Shown: positions 7,513-21,484, numbered from the stretch's first letter. The stretch: 31,638 bases of DNA from Aculops lycopersici (GCA_015350385.1 WNKI01000001.1:3421185-3452822), one strand, 5' to 3'. Numbers and translations: made by a program. The notes: generated from the letters alone by a model not told the origin.

Positions 7513-9060
7513 AACTGCTGAGCAGCAGCGCTAGCACCAGCAATGATCCCGATTACATAGGATGAGTTGGAGGCACTATCACGAACTGTTACGCATTATC
7601 AACTATAAACAACCATCGATTAACCTGAGAGTTATCATAACAAACAGACACGGAAATTCGCGAACTTGTCAAATTGGGAGAAAAGAGTAGCTGCAAGTTA
7701 TGACAAATGGCCAATACTCACGCTAACCCTTTCATCGGCTATCTGAACTGATTCCATAAAATTGCGACTCGTAATGGATAGATTAAAGAGAGCACCAAGG
7801 TCAGAATGGTCCATTGCTTCCACATTATCGAAAGGGTTGACGTTTCAATTAAGGTTGAGATGTCAGGAGGGCTGAAAACGAAACAAAGTCTACCAACAAT
7901 AACAACAGCAACATCTACAGGGACTTTAAAAGTCACTGTTGGACCGAAAGACCAAAAGGAACCAACACACAACAACAAACAAGCGGCTTCCTCAACTCGC
8001 TTAATCCAGGCAAAAATTTATTTGCTCAATAATAATGATATGTTGAAACTTGCATGCGCCTACACGACATTTTCAAGTCAAGTCGAATTTAGGAGTCACT
8101 TTGATATAAGCTTAACAACATCATTTAGCTACAGCAACAACAACAACAACAACAACAACAGATTCGGTGAATCCTGTTTGTGAGAACGAGAGAAGAGCTG
8201 GTTGATGATTAACTAGCAGTCGTAGTGGTGTGTCTTGGCGGTTAGTTGACTGCCACGCTAGTGTAAGTGATGAACTTAGTAAATCTTTTAGTCAATCAAT
8301 CAGTCGAGTGGCTGATGAACTATAGCGAACTATTAACACCTGTTGACGTGTCCTTTCAAGTTTTATTTTGCGCCCACATGAAGCCAGGTTAAGCGTTGAA
8401 GACGAGATAGCAGTTTACGACGAGCAAGTGGGCAGTTTAATTAGTAAATGTGTTCATCTTTTTTCTTTCGTTCGAAAACTTACTTGCAACTAGTAACATA
8501 TAGATTCTTTTAGTATGATGAGTTGCAATTCGGAATTTCGTTTTTTGTTTCCTTAGTCTTTGCTCGTTTGTGGTCAAGTATACATGCGATAGCAGCAACA
8601 TTGAAACCAATTCTCGAGACGCCCACACGAAATTATGTCTGATGTTCCAGACCACGAAGATCATAATGATTGCGACGACGAGTCCAGCTCCGACGATCAT
8701 CATCATCACAACACTACATGGTCACAGTCTATATGTTTACGTTGGAGTCTCGCCAAACTCTTGCAAGTTTCTTTTGGCTCTCAGCGAGAGGGAGAGGGAG
8801 ATGGAGAGACTAGCTTGACGACAAACAGTTGGACAGTCTTACAAACTAAATAGCGCACTCTTGCCGACCTATTAAGCGGCGCCACTACAAGTGTCACCAG
8901 GCCGCTTCTGACTCCCGAGGGTCTTGATGCCGGCGGCGGCGTCTGGCATCGTCTTTGGTGGCGGACTATTGCCACCTAAGCAGACCGTCAAGTCAAGGTT
9001 TTGCTCTAACTTCTGGCCAGCGGCTAGTTGGATCGTGACAAATTGAAATTTATTCAAAGT
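7513..9060. other. Downstream of HIBCH: 3' UTR and non-coding sequence
   Basis: No supported gene. It probably begins with the HIBCH 3' UTR. A 125-codon frame at 7806-8183 opens with a plausible stretch from the ATG at 7860 (MSGGLKTKQSLPTITTATST) but ends in a CAA microsatellite and has no recognisable domain; I give it under 0.15 as a gene. At 8484-8706 both strands carry short frames (see findings). From 8435 the CAAGTGG word starts to appear. Confidence 0.45.
8135..8160. repeat. (CAA)n microsatellite
   Basis: Uninterrupted CAA triplet tract of 26 bases downstream of HIBCH. Confidence 0.95.
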
Positions 9061-9735
9061 TTAAGACATGTATTTAGAATTTTTTCCGGCCACCAAGTCG
9101 CAGGTTGCTTTTGGTGGTCGGCTGGCGCGAGGCAAAAACTTGGAGCAACTTGTTGCAGGGGGAGCTCAGTTTCTAGTGGTGCTCAGGTACCGCTTTAACC
9201 AGCTCTTATTTGTTCTGTTTATCTTGCCCCCGAAGCTCCTATAGTAGAGCCGAATGCAAGACTGACAAGTTGTCCGGCTGCAAATCCTAACTAACTCAGG
9301 AGCTCATTAGTGGACACAGGAAAAAGGCGGCCAACTTTTGTGTGGCCCTCAAAGATTGATTGTTGCGCAATTATCGGCGTGTTAGTCGCTAACCTGGAGC
9401 TAAAGTAGGAGGTTCGGCTGGTCTTGGCGTCAAGTCTTGTGTAGCTCTCTACTCCTCCGTCGCCTAGCAATACTTCAAGGTCAAAATAATATACCACCAT
9501 TCAGAGTTGATTATGCAACAAGTGGTGGAGGATTTTTTCGGATCTCGCGATATCGCTTTACGTTGCTTCCCCACAACGTCAAGTCGGCCGAGCGGCATGT
9601 AAGAAAAACTCTCTGCCAGTGGTATCTCACCAATTAGATAAGAGGAGCTTCATTTTGCAGGGCGCCCAACTCTGATTTGCGGCTCAGGTAACTCGCGAGA
9701 TTGTTGTCTGAGTTAGCCGAGCAGTTGGCGTCACT

Positions 9736-9759
9736 AACTAACTAGCCAACTAACTAGCC
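9736..9759. repeat. Perfect tandem duplication of a 12-mer
   Basis: AACTAACTAGCC occurs twice in a row. The related words CTAACTAGCC and CTAGTTAG recur through the gene-poor region. Confidence 0.9.
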
Positions 9760-11408
9760 GACCATTCAGCCAAATAGGAAGAATGTCAACTTATCAGTTG
9801 GCCAGTGGAAAAATGTGATCGCCAGCTTCTTCTTCGTCTTCTCTATAAGATGAGCGCGCGATATGCCAACCGAAGTCCGTTTTTGTGTCTCCTCGTCATC
9901 ATCGAAGCCATCATCTTGCTTTTGGATTGAAGTGCTAGTCGTAGAGCTCATCAACATCAGCACCAACTTGAGCCATAGGGCTCTAAATGGAGAAGAGTGA
10001 CTATTCCCTAGCTTGCCGGCAACTTGGGTGATCGATTGTTGACGGCGGCCGCTCCTATCCCATTCACCATGTTAACTAGAGACCAACCACTAACTGGAAG
10101 AAGCGGAGAGAGAGAGAGAGACGGTTGGCAGAGTTGACATGGCCTAAGTGCTTGTCACAGTTTACGGATTACAGTGTTTTTTAGTTTTTAGCTTTTTTCC
10201 TCCTCTAATTCTATGTGAGCAAAAATCACAACTAAAGAGACGAGATGACGAGGAGCAAAGGTAAATGAGAGTATCAGATTTAAATTGGCGCTTGACGGGA
10301 GCTGTCAAAATTCCATCAGTCTACTCACCGAAGAGTCCTCCGCTCCTAGGAGTTGAACTTCAACTGTTGAAGCCGTGTCACCTGGTTGGCTAGTTAGTTG
10401 CTCGTTTGGCCTCTTGCCTCTTTGACTTGGTTGGAGTGATGCGGCCAGGCCAGGTAAGTGGTTGTTGCTAATTAATCTACAGGTAAGCCGCGCATCCGTT
10501 AGTTTAAACTCGGCAGTAGGGGTGGTAGTAGCGATCTGGTGGAGAAAAAGGAAAGAAAAAGCTGCGCCAACCGCAAGTCCAATCAGAAGCATTTGATTTT
10601 TCAGTTGTCACATTCAAGTTGTGCACACTAAGCCACGGAGAGGACGAGTGGGAAAGAAAAAGAACTCCCGTCTAGATGCCAGCTCATTAAACTGGCCACA
10701 ACTTTGCAAAGGTGGAGTTTTTCCTGCCACAAATGAGGTTGCCATTTGTCCGGCTGCAACCTGCGCGCGCAGTTGGCTGATTATCAACGCTGATTAAATG
10801 CCAACCGATCTGCTTGTTACCTGACTTTACATCACTGCGTTTAGCTAGGCAACTAGAGTTGCCGCTCTCCAGTCAAGTCGGCGGCATTTGTCAAGCCGCG
10901 AGCAAGTGGCGGCCGCTTCAGAACTGGGAGTTTTGGTCCGGGGGATTGTGGAACGCATAGGTTTAGTTTGTTTAGCTAAAGGTATCTTGCTCATGTAGGT
11001 GACTTACTCGCCTGTTGCAGGTAATCTAATCGCAAATCCGCAAGGTGGCGCCGGCGAGCAACGCAAATCTAGATCTAGAGTGAGCAACGCAGCGCAGCGC
11101 AGCACACAAACAACTGCAACCACCTGATGGATTCGCGGCGTTCAATCAATGTCGAGCAAGAAGCTCTTTCTCTCTGTCTCTATGAGTGCTAGTGTGTGTT
11201 TGTGTGTGTTTCTGCGGCTGCTGCTTTTGCTTCGATAAAGAAAAAGAGTCGCCTCTCAACTTCCAGTGGGCGAAGCGAGATTAACTCCAGCTCACTGGTA
11301 TCTCTTCGCATCGCTTCTTGTCTCCTCACTCTTAGCTACCATTTGGTGAATCAATTAGATTAGATGGAATCAGGAAGACAGAATCGGAGTTAGAATCTAC
11401 CAAGGGAC

Positions 11409-11460
11409 AAATCAAAATCGAAATTAAAATCGAAATCGAAATCAGAATGAGAATGAGGAT
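11409..11460. repeat. Degenerate hexamer run based on AAATCG
   Basis: Successive units read AAATCA, AAATCG, AAATTA, AAATCG, AAATCG, AAATCA and then drift to GAATGA and GGATGC. This is a decayed hexanucleotide microsatellite in non-coding DNA. Confidence 0.75.
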
Positions 11461-14400
11461 GCGAATCGGAGCAGCAAATCAAAGCTTTGCCTTGCTTTGG
11501 ATCCCTTTTTTTCCATGTGTGTGCTTGAGTATCTGTGTTCTCTCACAGGTAGATTTAGCCACCTGTCCGATGTCCTATGAGACGTTGGTGCAGTTAACAC
11601 CAACTAACTCAGATATTCTAGCTGAATATCTGACTAACCAACCGACTGACCATCGGTTCGTCCAACTAACAACTGGATGGCTGACACTCGCACAGGTGGC
11701 TCATTTCTCTGTGGCTACAAGCTCAAACCAATCAGTTTTTAGATCAAATTAGAAGCTCGCCTCTCGTTGCGGCTAAGAGTATTAGCAATAGTTTTTGTGG
11801 TATTAGAACGTTGAGGAAAAAATCAAACTAAATTTGCTCCCCCTCTCTTTCTCTCTACCATCCCACTGGTCGGTGGCCATTTGCGATGCAAATGCTTGTG
11901 GCGCTTTCACGCGACTACCGCAATTTGCAGCAAACTAGACGAGGCACTGGCCAATGAGGAGCACATTGAGCATCCTGCAGACTAAACGAGATTTCAGATT
12001 GCCGATGGCTGATGTCTGATAATGTAAACAAAGTTTTCTTTCTGTATTCTAATAATGAAAAGTCGAATGAAGCGAGCCGAGAGATTGAAAATTCCGGGCA
12101 ACAAAAAGTAAGCCAGCGAGAGGAACTTGTGTCCGATTTACATGAATCCCAATCACTTGCTGCCATCTCATCGTTAGTCAGTCGGAGAACTGGACAAGAG
12201 GAGAGAGGGAAAGATAGGAAAGAAGTAGGGAAAAGCGAGAGAACCCAAGAGAAAATTAATTCACTTGTCACTATTCGAAGTATGCGAGCATCTTGATCCT
12301 GCTCTCCCTTTTTCGCGGGTCGCATCGGGAAAAGTGTGCGATACCGATCGTCTTAAACGCTGGTCTTTAGCCGAGAGAAAGAGAGAGCGAGAAAATCTCA
12401 AAACTTCCAACTGAGCTCTAATTGCTGGTCACTTTGGCTCGTTTAAACGGCAGCTTGAGCTGAAGATAAATGGAACTTTCACTTTTCCTCGTTCGGAGGA
12501 GCGGAAGTTTTGCGCTACAGAGTCAAAACATTTGAATGCTCGACAAATTGGAACTCTCATTTCTGGTTCCTCGTTTTTTTTTGTTAGACTAAACGAATCT
12601 GTTGCTGGCAGTGTTATTTGTGTGTCGCCTACGATTAAACTCGTGATATCACCAAGCCAATTGAAGGGTGAGTTCAATCGTGACGCTCAAAAGGAGAGTG
12701 CAAATGACGACCACGATGTCTCTCCTCATTTGCAGCCTGAAATGATCAATGGAATCTATGCAAGCGTCAGCTAAACTCGACTACATCGCCAACCAGACGA
12801 TTGAATTCAAATTTCAATTTCAAATCTCAAACCTCGTCACTGGATACCATTGGCTGGGTGTTCCCGCAATAACAATAAAAGTTGAATGGGTGAGAGTGAT
12901 AATAACGTTGCTCTCACTCTAGCCTCGTGGTGGTTGCTGCCTTCTAGTCTAATAGTAATTCTAAGTTTAGTCTAGTGGGCTAACGATCGAGACCAACGAG
13001 TCAGCGAAGAGGGATAACTGTAAACGAGATCAAATGAACAAGTGTGCGTGTGGTCGTGGCGGCGACGACGGCTGCCAACATAACAAGTGGTTTCTGGCGC
13101 CACTCACTTCCGCTTGACGGTCTTGGTAAGTCGCTAAACCAACAGCAACAGCAACTTTAGTTCGACTCGACTTGATATTGATTGCAATCAGCTCGTTTGC
13201 TCTGACTCTTGTCCGCTGGCTCTTGCTTGCTTGCCTGTCGCCAACATAAACACAACAAACTCGAAACTCCAGGCGGCAACGACCACGAAGACAGCAACGA
13301 GAGGCGAGATGGGCAAGAAGCAGCCTCACCACAATCCCAACAACAGGTGGCTCTATCGCTCGCTCGCTTGCTCGATGCAACTAGTGCTTGCGTCATAAAC
13401 ATACCATGACAACGACTCACTGGCGACCGCGCACACAGAATCGTGACCAGACTTACGCTTGCGGCCACCGAGACCAAGACCAGAGAGTGGAGTTGAGTCG
13501 CCGCGAGGATCCTGCGCTCATTGTGGATCCACGACACACAATGAGCAGAAGCGAAACGGACGGATAGACGAATAGCTAAGCGAGTCAAACTGATGAGGTT
13601 CAACCACTTGACTTGCTCTCATTCTCCAACGAATCAGAATCTGAATCTGAATAGGATTTAAGCGAGTGAGTGAGTAAGAGAGGGAGAGGGAATCAGAAAA
13701 CAACGAGATGATGAGCATCAAGCGGTGGAGTCCATCAACAAGTGGCAGCCACTGAGGCGGCGGCAAGTGATTGGCTTCGCTGTGGTCGCCGTTGTCGTAG
13801 TCGTGGTCGTCGTCATTTTCGTTGCATTGACTTCAACTTGCCGAGTGGGCGAGCCGACGACTACCTGTTGCTGTTGTGCTCGCCTTAGATGGAATAGCTC
13901 ATGCAAATTTGACTTGCGATTGATGCTCGCGATGCTCTAGTTTTGTGGTTCGTCTTTTTTGCTCGCATCTTGAATTCATCATCGGCGCAGGGGATTCTGT
14001 CTAGTTTTCATTGAAGAGCCGGAAACTCGCGCTCGGCCGAGACTTTGAGGAGGCTGAAGTTTAGCGAGTTGGCAAAGATCTTGAATATTGAGATCCTCTG
14101 GCGATTGATTAAAGGCTTCGAGATGAGATGCCGAGCAAAGAGATCGAATGGAATGGGGCGATGTGTTCGGATTCGGCGAGTGGTGGCGCCACTTTCAAGC
14201 GAGTTAATGAAGAAAGAGAAGTAATAGGAGGAGAGTCAATAAACGTAGAGAGATGCGCACTTGATTCGACTGGCCACTCGAGTGGAGAAACTAACAAGCT
14301 GCTCGCTTTGTTGATATGAGAGAGGAAACTAATTGACAGGCGCATTTATCTTGCAAATCGCTTTATTGGTTTACCTGGTGACCAGCACCTGGTAGCATAC

Positions 14401-15545
14401 ATGGCTAGTGGTATCATTAACTCGCTCGCTCACATGGCCGGTGGTCAGTGAAGAGCGAGCGAGTTCATTATTTAAAATCTGACTGGCGGCCAGCACTTTG
14501 CCGAGAGGCAGTTAAGGGAGGAAAAACTCAATTTCATCCATCCACTTTGATTCTCGCTGGCCAACACCACAAACTAGCCGCTCAATTCGATTTGCCACCG
14601 TGTCCACCTTTAGCTTTATTGCAAAGTACCAGGCGATCTAATCCTGTGCCCAGTAGACGAGCGCAAAATGATTTTGCGGCGACTCTAGCTGTAGGTGGCT
14701 ACAACCACCAAACGACTAGTCAACTTGAGTATCAAGCGAGTGGAAAGAATCAAAGTCAACAACCAATAGGAACATCAACTACCGCTACAAGGAAATTGTC
14801 TTATCACTGTTCTTAGGGCCAAGGTGGCATTCAAATTTTATTAGCGTCACTTGTAGTGAAATCGGTTTCTTGCGAGCGACATAAGAGTTAAACAAATCAA
14901 TCCAAACCCAAACGGCCGACTCTCACACTCGCTCCTCCTACATACAACTCGTTCAAGTTTACAGTTGTGTTAGTTTATAAATATATATATATATGTATAT
15001 TAAGCTTTGGGTGTTTTGATGGCCTTTTGACACCAGAGGGTTTGTTGCGCCTCAAGGTAGGAGAAAATGATTCGAATGGCAGTAGCAGCAACAGCTACAG
15101 CAACAGCGGCAGTAATGAAAAATAACCAACTGCGTACCAACTGATTGACTGCCGCCGGCTTTGTGGTCTTCTTTTTATTCCTTTTTTCTTTTATATTCCA
15201 TTGGCTTCGTCGAGCCTACAAACTCCCCAGACCCATTCAACACTAACACCAACACCAAGGAGCTAGTTGGACGGACAACAAGAGCAACGAGCATCGCAGT
15301 GGTTCAAAGGTCAGCGTAGCGAGCGAAAACAGGTAGCCGGCGCCGATCTTAAATTACTCACCTGAATTTGTCTGTTTGTGTGTTTGTATGTGTTGCCACC
15401 CGTTCGGTGAACACATGGGAAGTGACGCCACTTCCACTTGGGCGCCCAAACACACTCGCTCACATCGAAAACAAATAGGCGCAAGGCTTGAGATATAATC
15501 TCAAGTCGTTCAAGTGAGCAATCGGCTGGCTAAGTGAGTCGTCGT

Positions 15546-15565
15546 CGCCGCCGCCGCCGCCGCCG
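15546..15565. repeat. (CCG)n triplet tract
   Basis: About six CCG units in non-coding sequence, next to GTC triplets. Confidence 0.9.
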
Positions 15566-15720
15566 AATGTGGCCTCGAAATCGAATGACGTCGACGACGA
15601 TCAGGCAGCCAACTTGATACAAGCGGATGAAGTTGCGCCTCGCGACGCGTTGAGTTTAGTTGAGCTGCACGCAAAGCTGCGATGCCAAGTTTAGTTAACC
15701 TTAGAAAAAACAGCGAGATT

Positions 15721-15738
15721 GAGAGAGAGAGAGAGAGA
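15721..15738. repeat. (GA)9 microsatellite
   Basis: Perfect GA tract in the gene-poor region. Confidence 0.9.
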
Positions 15739-18700
15739 AAGACGAAGAGTTTAGCCAATGAGTCTGAATTGAATTTGAATAATGTTCCAATTTGCGCTCC
15801 GTTGCTACTCGGTGAGTGGAAGCGAGAGTGTAACTTGTGCATTCCACTTTCACTTTCGCTTTCGCTCAGTTGGTTTTCCTTAAGAGAGCTAGTCGGTTGG
15901 TTAGATCGCTAACTAGCTTGCCAGCTCATTTTAACATAAAAACCGTCGCTCACTTTCTCCCTTTCATCGAACCCTCGACAATTTAGCTTTAAGTTTACTG
16001 CCATCGACTCGGACCAATCGAAGAGAAATCCCATTTGGAAGTTTCCCAGTTGATAGCTTGCAACTCCATTGAAACTATCGCTCGACGTTGAGCTGTTGGT
16101 TGGCCGGCTGGCTTGCCAATCGTCTCCACAGTACCGACCACGACGTCCATTGAGCTGCCACATCCTTTGTGTTTCCGAACTGTTCGCTCGTCAATCGTTT
16201 ACCTGGCGTCCAGGGGTTTTCATTGGGCCTTCCGTTTCGATTCTCTCTCTCTCTCCCTTTCTCAACTTTCATCTGCTTGCTCGATGTGTTAGCCGCCTGA
16301 ACTCTCTCCATGCGAGAAAAGTCGTCGCCCTCAGCGCCAACTAGCCACTTGCCGGTGGCTAATCATTGTACTTGGCGGTGGTTGTGTTGTAGTTTTTGTG
16401 AACCGGCGAGCAAGTTAGCGAGAGGAGTAGTGGTGGTGGTCGCGTTGTTTTGAGTGTGAGTAAAAGCGCAGACAAATTGAGTTAGCGAAGCGCCCGACGC
16501 CGCTCCTACCTGACGCGGGCCAGCTAGCGCGCTCCATCATTCATCGATCATTCCGAATGGTGGCCCTACTCGCAAGGGTTTGTGCGGCGGCGACTAAACT
16601 AAACATTAGTCGGGAGAGTTTAGTTTGAGTTGGCAATCGATGAGTGAGCGAGAAATAGGAAGGGAGAGAGAGAGAGTTTTAAAGTCGCGCTAAAAAAGCC
16701 TGTTAAGTTGACCCTTTGCTCAGTGAAACTCACCTGAGGCGAGCGTAGTAGTAGTTGGTGATGCGAGTGCACAACAGAGACTCAGCATCAGCACAAAGGT
16801 AATGTCTCACATGAGTAGCGATAAATCACCGCCAACTTTTTGCTGTTGTTGTTGTTGTCGATTTCTTTTTGCCTACTTACACACACAAACACACTCGCCA
16901 AAGCTAACCAAATTTCAACGAGCTTGCCAAAGAGGAGAAAAATATAATGAGACGCTCAAAGTAGAGAGTGACTCTAGTTTGCGTTAGCTAAAGCCAAACT
17001 ATCAAGTGGTTCAATGACTTTGCCCACCAAATAAGCTGGCTGCTGGTTGGTTTGCTGTTGCGCAACCGCGCGGCCGATAAGCAAGCAGCGGCGACTAATA
17101 AGCGCGACAAAAGTACATTGTGTTGCTGTCTTCTTGTTGCTCCCATTGCTCTTTTGGCTCACTAACTCAGCGCGAGACTCGAAAAGTTCTAACAAATTTG
17201 CTCGCCAAACTCAGCCACTCGAGGGCCACTAATCGTTGTGGTTGTTATGCTCAACATGGTGGCCGCTACTGCTGTCGCTGCTGCTTCTATTGCTTCTTCC
17301 GCCACTAACTAGCCAAGTGGCCCACTGGCTGGCTAAATACTGCGTCTGATAGCCGCTTTATTTCGTTGGAATAAGACAACAGTCGCGCCTCGTCGTCGTC
17401 GTTGTCGCTGTCGTTGTCGCCGTCGTCATTAGCTCGACAATCGTCTTAGAAGTCGTCTTGTTTGCGGCTTATCGCCCAAGACTCATAGGGATGCCTCGAC
17501 GAGCTGTCAGTTGGCAAGCTAGTTAGCTCGAAGTCGGTAGCTAGCAAGCCCTTGTGTTTTGTTGTCAAAATTGTGTGAGCAACTCAAGACTAACATGCGA
17601 CTCTGAGGCAAAAGGCATCAGTTTGCTTGTGGTGAAATGAAACCCAGACAGAGGGAGAGTAAACAAAGTCAACTGGCTTCGGATGTTGTCCACAATGAGA
17701 TCTGCTCACGCTGCTCACGATTATCAAGAGGCCGTCTTGTCGCAACTTGCGAGCTGCTCTTCCTTTTCATCGCCGTGGAGATCGCGAGTTTAGATTTGCC
17801 GGTGGACTTGAAGGCAAGTTGGCTCACTGAGCCAAACTGATCTGCGGCCATTGAGATCCACGTAAGTTGATAAGAGAATAAAAGATGGAAAGGCGAGCGG
17901 AAGTTGATCTTGCATCGAATGGCTAGCGAGTGAGCGAACGAGCAACTGGAGCGAGGCGAGTCCTTGTTTCGACTTTAGACTTTCGAAACTAAACCAACTC
18001 TCGCCTTTAGATTCAAGTCAAGCTCCAAATAACAAGACAAACTAAAACGATTGGCCAAGTTCGAAGCCCGAAAGTTGGACGTTATGCTTGATGCAGAAAT
18101 TCCGCCCCCCCCTTTCCAAATCTCTCTCACTCTCTACAGCGAGGCCACAATAAATCGTCAGACAAAAAAGTTCCAAGAATCGATTGCCGTTTGATATTGT
18201 TGCTGTCGTTACTCCCTTTGCCACAGTCTCTCTAACGCCACTTCCGCTTCTTCCAAACGCCAAACTGGAAACCGCTCGCAAGTTGCTACTCAAAGCGAGC
18301 GAAACTTCAACTGCCACGCGGCCACTTGAGGCCTCGTAAGGGTTGTCCTTTTGTGAAAAGAGCAACACAGATATGCTGCGACCGCATGCGAGAGAGTCGA
18401 CGTCGAGACGATAATAGAGCAGCAAATTTAGAGTAGAAATTGGGAAAAGTGTTTTCCGTTTTTTAGTTTTCTAGTTTTGCTTTGCTTTGTCTCTTTCGTC
18501 TCTTTCGCCTGCTTCCCTCAAGCGAGATGCAAATTGAATCAGGCGAAAGGAGAACTGGAGCAGCCATCACCAAAGAGCGACTCAAAAATCTAGCTCTCGG
18601 ATGGTAGAAGGGGAAAAAAGTGGCAGCAACATCAACAACTAGACGATTGTAGCCACTTTTAAGGGCACCAAGCCAACCAAGAGACTAAACGGACAGCAGC

Positions 18701-21484
18701 AACAACATCAATTTTCATTTGCGGTCGCCGCGGAGCTCGATTCGTTTGTAAGTCGGTCTCTCTCTCTCTCTCTTTCTCCCTGAGTTGCTCTTTTGCTCTA
18801 CCACTCAATTGCACTTCCATTGCAAACTCCACAATGTAGACGATGAAGACTCTCAAAAAGTCTTCTCTCGCTTGTCATTGTCGAGTGTTCCGATTGGATT
18901 TGTCGCTGTGCTCGCCGATTGTGTCGATGTCTTCCCCGCCCCCTTTTCTACCCTCCAAGCTAAACATTCTCTCCCCACTTGTCGTCGCCACCGCCGCTGC
19001 TATCGCGACAAATTTGATCTGCATGTCAAGTGGCCATCGTCGCCCTTCTCTCTCCCACTCTCCATCTTGCTCTGTGCATTGAATTTGTTGCCCGATTTAG
19101 TGCAAAAGTGGCACTCGACCAGAGCGTAGGCTTCAGTTTCACAGTTTGTCAGTGGCGTGCGCACCACCAACTGATTGACTCGCCCGACGGTTCGCTCCAA
19201 ATCTGTTCCTCTTCTTCCCAATCGCTGTTGCTACTGCCATTGCGTCACCATAACCAGAATCGCATCCACATCCAAAACCACGACCATGAGCCAACAAACA
19301 ACACAAAACACAAAACACAATCAGACAACAAGTGGGAGTCTCGTGTTTCCTCGGCAATCGATCATCACAATGCCGGCAATTTTCTAAACTGAGCGGCAAT
19401 TCAATTATGTTAACCTGAGCGAGAGGATGAGCAGCGGCGCCAGAATCATCATTGGACTCGGTGGTCGTTGCACAATACAAAGCGCGCGCCCAGGTGAAGC
19501 GAAACTCTAAACGCCGGACCTCGAGGCCTAATTATAGCCTTTGAGTAGGAGATTAAGTTAGAGTTGGACTTGTGTTGTTCAATTGGTTGCAGCTCTCATT
19601 GTTGTTGCCCGTTCTGCCGTTGATGTTTTTTGGCCGGAGCACTTCAACACTTTCGTGCGCCCGGCAAACTGATTATTGTTGCCAAGTCGATTGCCAAAGT
19701 TTCGCAACAGCCAAATGAACAACTCATTTGACTCGGAGTCCTTCACCCGAAACTAACAAAACTCGAGCGTCCACTCGATTGGGTTTAGTTTGGCTCTGTT
19801 GCTCTTGTCTCGCTTAGTATATTAAAAAGTTGAGCGCGAGTGTTTTTTCCTCTCCTCTTTTCAGAGAGCCCAAGCGGCCGGCCGATTATCTGGACAGGTA
19901 ATGGGCCACTAGTTGCGCGCGATGTCAGCGCATTAATCGTCCGCCTCCACGATATTGACTGCCCATCTATCTGCATGCGTTTCCCCCTTGGCGTCAGAAG
20001 CGCGCTCGGTTAATAATATTGTCGACCACTAACTACAGTTCTTGTGCATGAGCGGGGAAAAAAGAGTAGAAGCCAAATGATCGGCGCCACCAACAAGTCG
20101 CGCGCGATAAATCCAACATCACAAACAAGTGGCAACTCTGCTGTTTTGAGCAACAGGTAAAGTGTCCCGAGTTGGTCATAAAACTGAGCTCTCGGGTGGC
20201 AGTTTCATACATAAACACGAGAGAAGAAGAAAGCGAAGCACAAAAGCGAGGCGAGGCGAGGCAATAAAGTGTCTGGTAGTCGCGCGCTTAGTTTTCCTTA
20301 CGAGATGGAAGTCGTCAGCAGGTAACACGGCGACAACAGGTTGCGGCGCCGCCGTGGCTGCTCATTGGATGGTCATTGGTGAAGTTGATGGAGGGACAGT
20401 GGCAGTAGTGCGAGTAGGCCGAAGAAAATGAAGAAGTTAGCTAGTCGTTTGCCTCCACATCTTGCATCTTACAAGTTGCTGTTGCTGTTGCTGCTAATGG
20501 CTTCTGTGTTCGCATTACGCCGATGGTGGCAACTACTTTTCACTAAAATTGATCTCGTTTGCCCGCGTCCTTCCTAGCACAGTGGCCACTGAGCTACCTG
20601 TTGCCCGCGAGATCATCAGCGAGCCGGCAGGCGGGCAACAGGAGCGAGCGAGTGAGTAACAAGTGTTCGGTTGTCGGCCGCGCGGTTTGGCGGCCACCAG
20701 GGACGATTCAATTTAGTTTGCTCATGTAAGCATCTTTTAACGCAGAGAGGAGAGCAGTAGAGTGAGGTTACTCTAGCGACCTATTGGCCAACTCGCCAAC
20801 TAAATGGACAATAAATTGTAGCAATCTGAGCAAGTTCATTTGGCTAGTTTATTATGACCGAATTGACTACTGTGTTAAGCTGAGTTTTTCAGCTCGGCGC
20901 AGTTAAAAGTGAAAATCTTCACTCTTCATTTTTTCCCCATTCATCGAAACTCCTCCGAGCTTCGCGGCGCAATCTGAGCGCCGAATCTCGTTTGCATCTG
21001 GCCATTTGGTGGCTGGCTTAGCTTGCGCTCGGAGAACAAGTGGCGGCGGCATTGGCGGCGCCGGCGATGGTAGTAGGTAAATCAGAAGCGAAAGCAGAGG
21101 CAGCACTATTAAGAGAAAAGTGGAAGCTGAATTTGCCTAATCTGCCTCCACCGGCTTCTTCTCAGTAACCGTCTGCTTCGACTATCACCGCTACTCCCGC
21201 TCCAACTTTCCCTTTCACCTGTCCACTTGTTGTTCGCAACTCTCTGGCCATCTAAAAGACGACCCTTCGTCCGAATGGAATATGCTGACTCGAGGCTGAT
21301 GACGCCAATAACGACCACGACGACAACGAACAAAGTGACCCCAATTCCTCGGCTGCCTGACCGTCTGTCTGTCTGTCTGTTTGTTCGTTTGTCCACCTGC
21401 AAGTTTCCGCCTCCTCGTCGTTGAAAGCAGCAGGCTAACTAACCTTAGTGCTCAACCCAAATGCTAATTACACGGCTAACCTCG

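Larger units (their letters stand above)
9061..13000. other. Gene-poor region, part 1
   Basis: No coding sequence supported on either strand; frames are short and mostly lack ATG starts. It contains a perfect tandem 12-mer (9736-9759), a (GA)8 tract (about 10106-10121), a drifting AAATCG hexamer run (11409-11460), and a concentration of CAGGTA words at 9184, 9685, 10451, 10480, 11018 and 11546. The copy at 10451 (CAGGTAAGTG) is also a textbook splice donor. Confidence 0.5.
13001..19000. other. Gene-poor region, part 2
   Basis: No gene supported. Overlapping frames of 60-150 codons exist on both strands, but the larger ones (for example 13157-13603 minus) start at TTG or GTG and are Cys/Ser/Arg-rich shadows of GAC/GTC-type triplet repeats. 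Microsatellites are (AT)7 at 14981-14994, (CCG)n at 15546-15565, (GA)9 at 15721-15738, (TC)7 at 16242-16255 and (TC)8 at 18757-18772. Copies of CAAGTGG on either strand lie at 13084, 13604, 13739, 15434, 16345, 17003, 17314, 18322 and 18975. A run of eight C occurs near 18106. Confidence 0.5.

Noticed and set aside
7806..8183. 125-codon frame downstream of HIBCH
   Set aside because: Low-complexity Thr/Asn/Gln sequence running into a CAA microsatellite; most likely 3' UTR or spacer.
8635..8853. Acidic His-rich plus-strand peptide as a gene
   Set aside because: It is the complement of a hydrophobic minus-strand frame; neither has independent support.
13030..13603. Overlapping minus-strand frames of 116 and 148 codons
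   Set aside because: The longer starts at TTG; both are Ser/Cys/Arg-rich with no domain and lie in triplet-repeat sequence.
14448..14816. 122-codon plus-strand frame
   Set aside because: Starts at GTG, contains no recognisable domain, and no splice signals bracket it convincingly.
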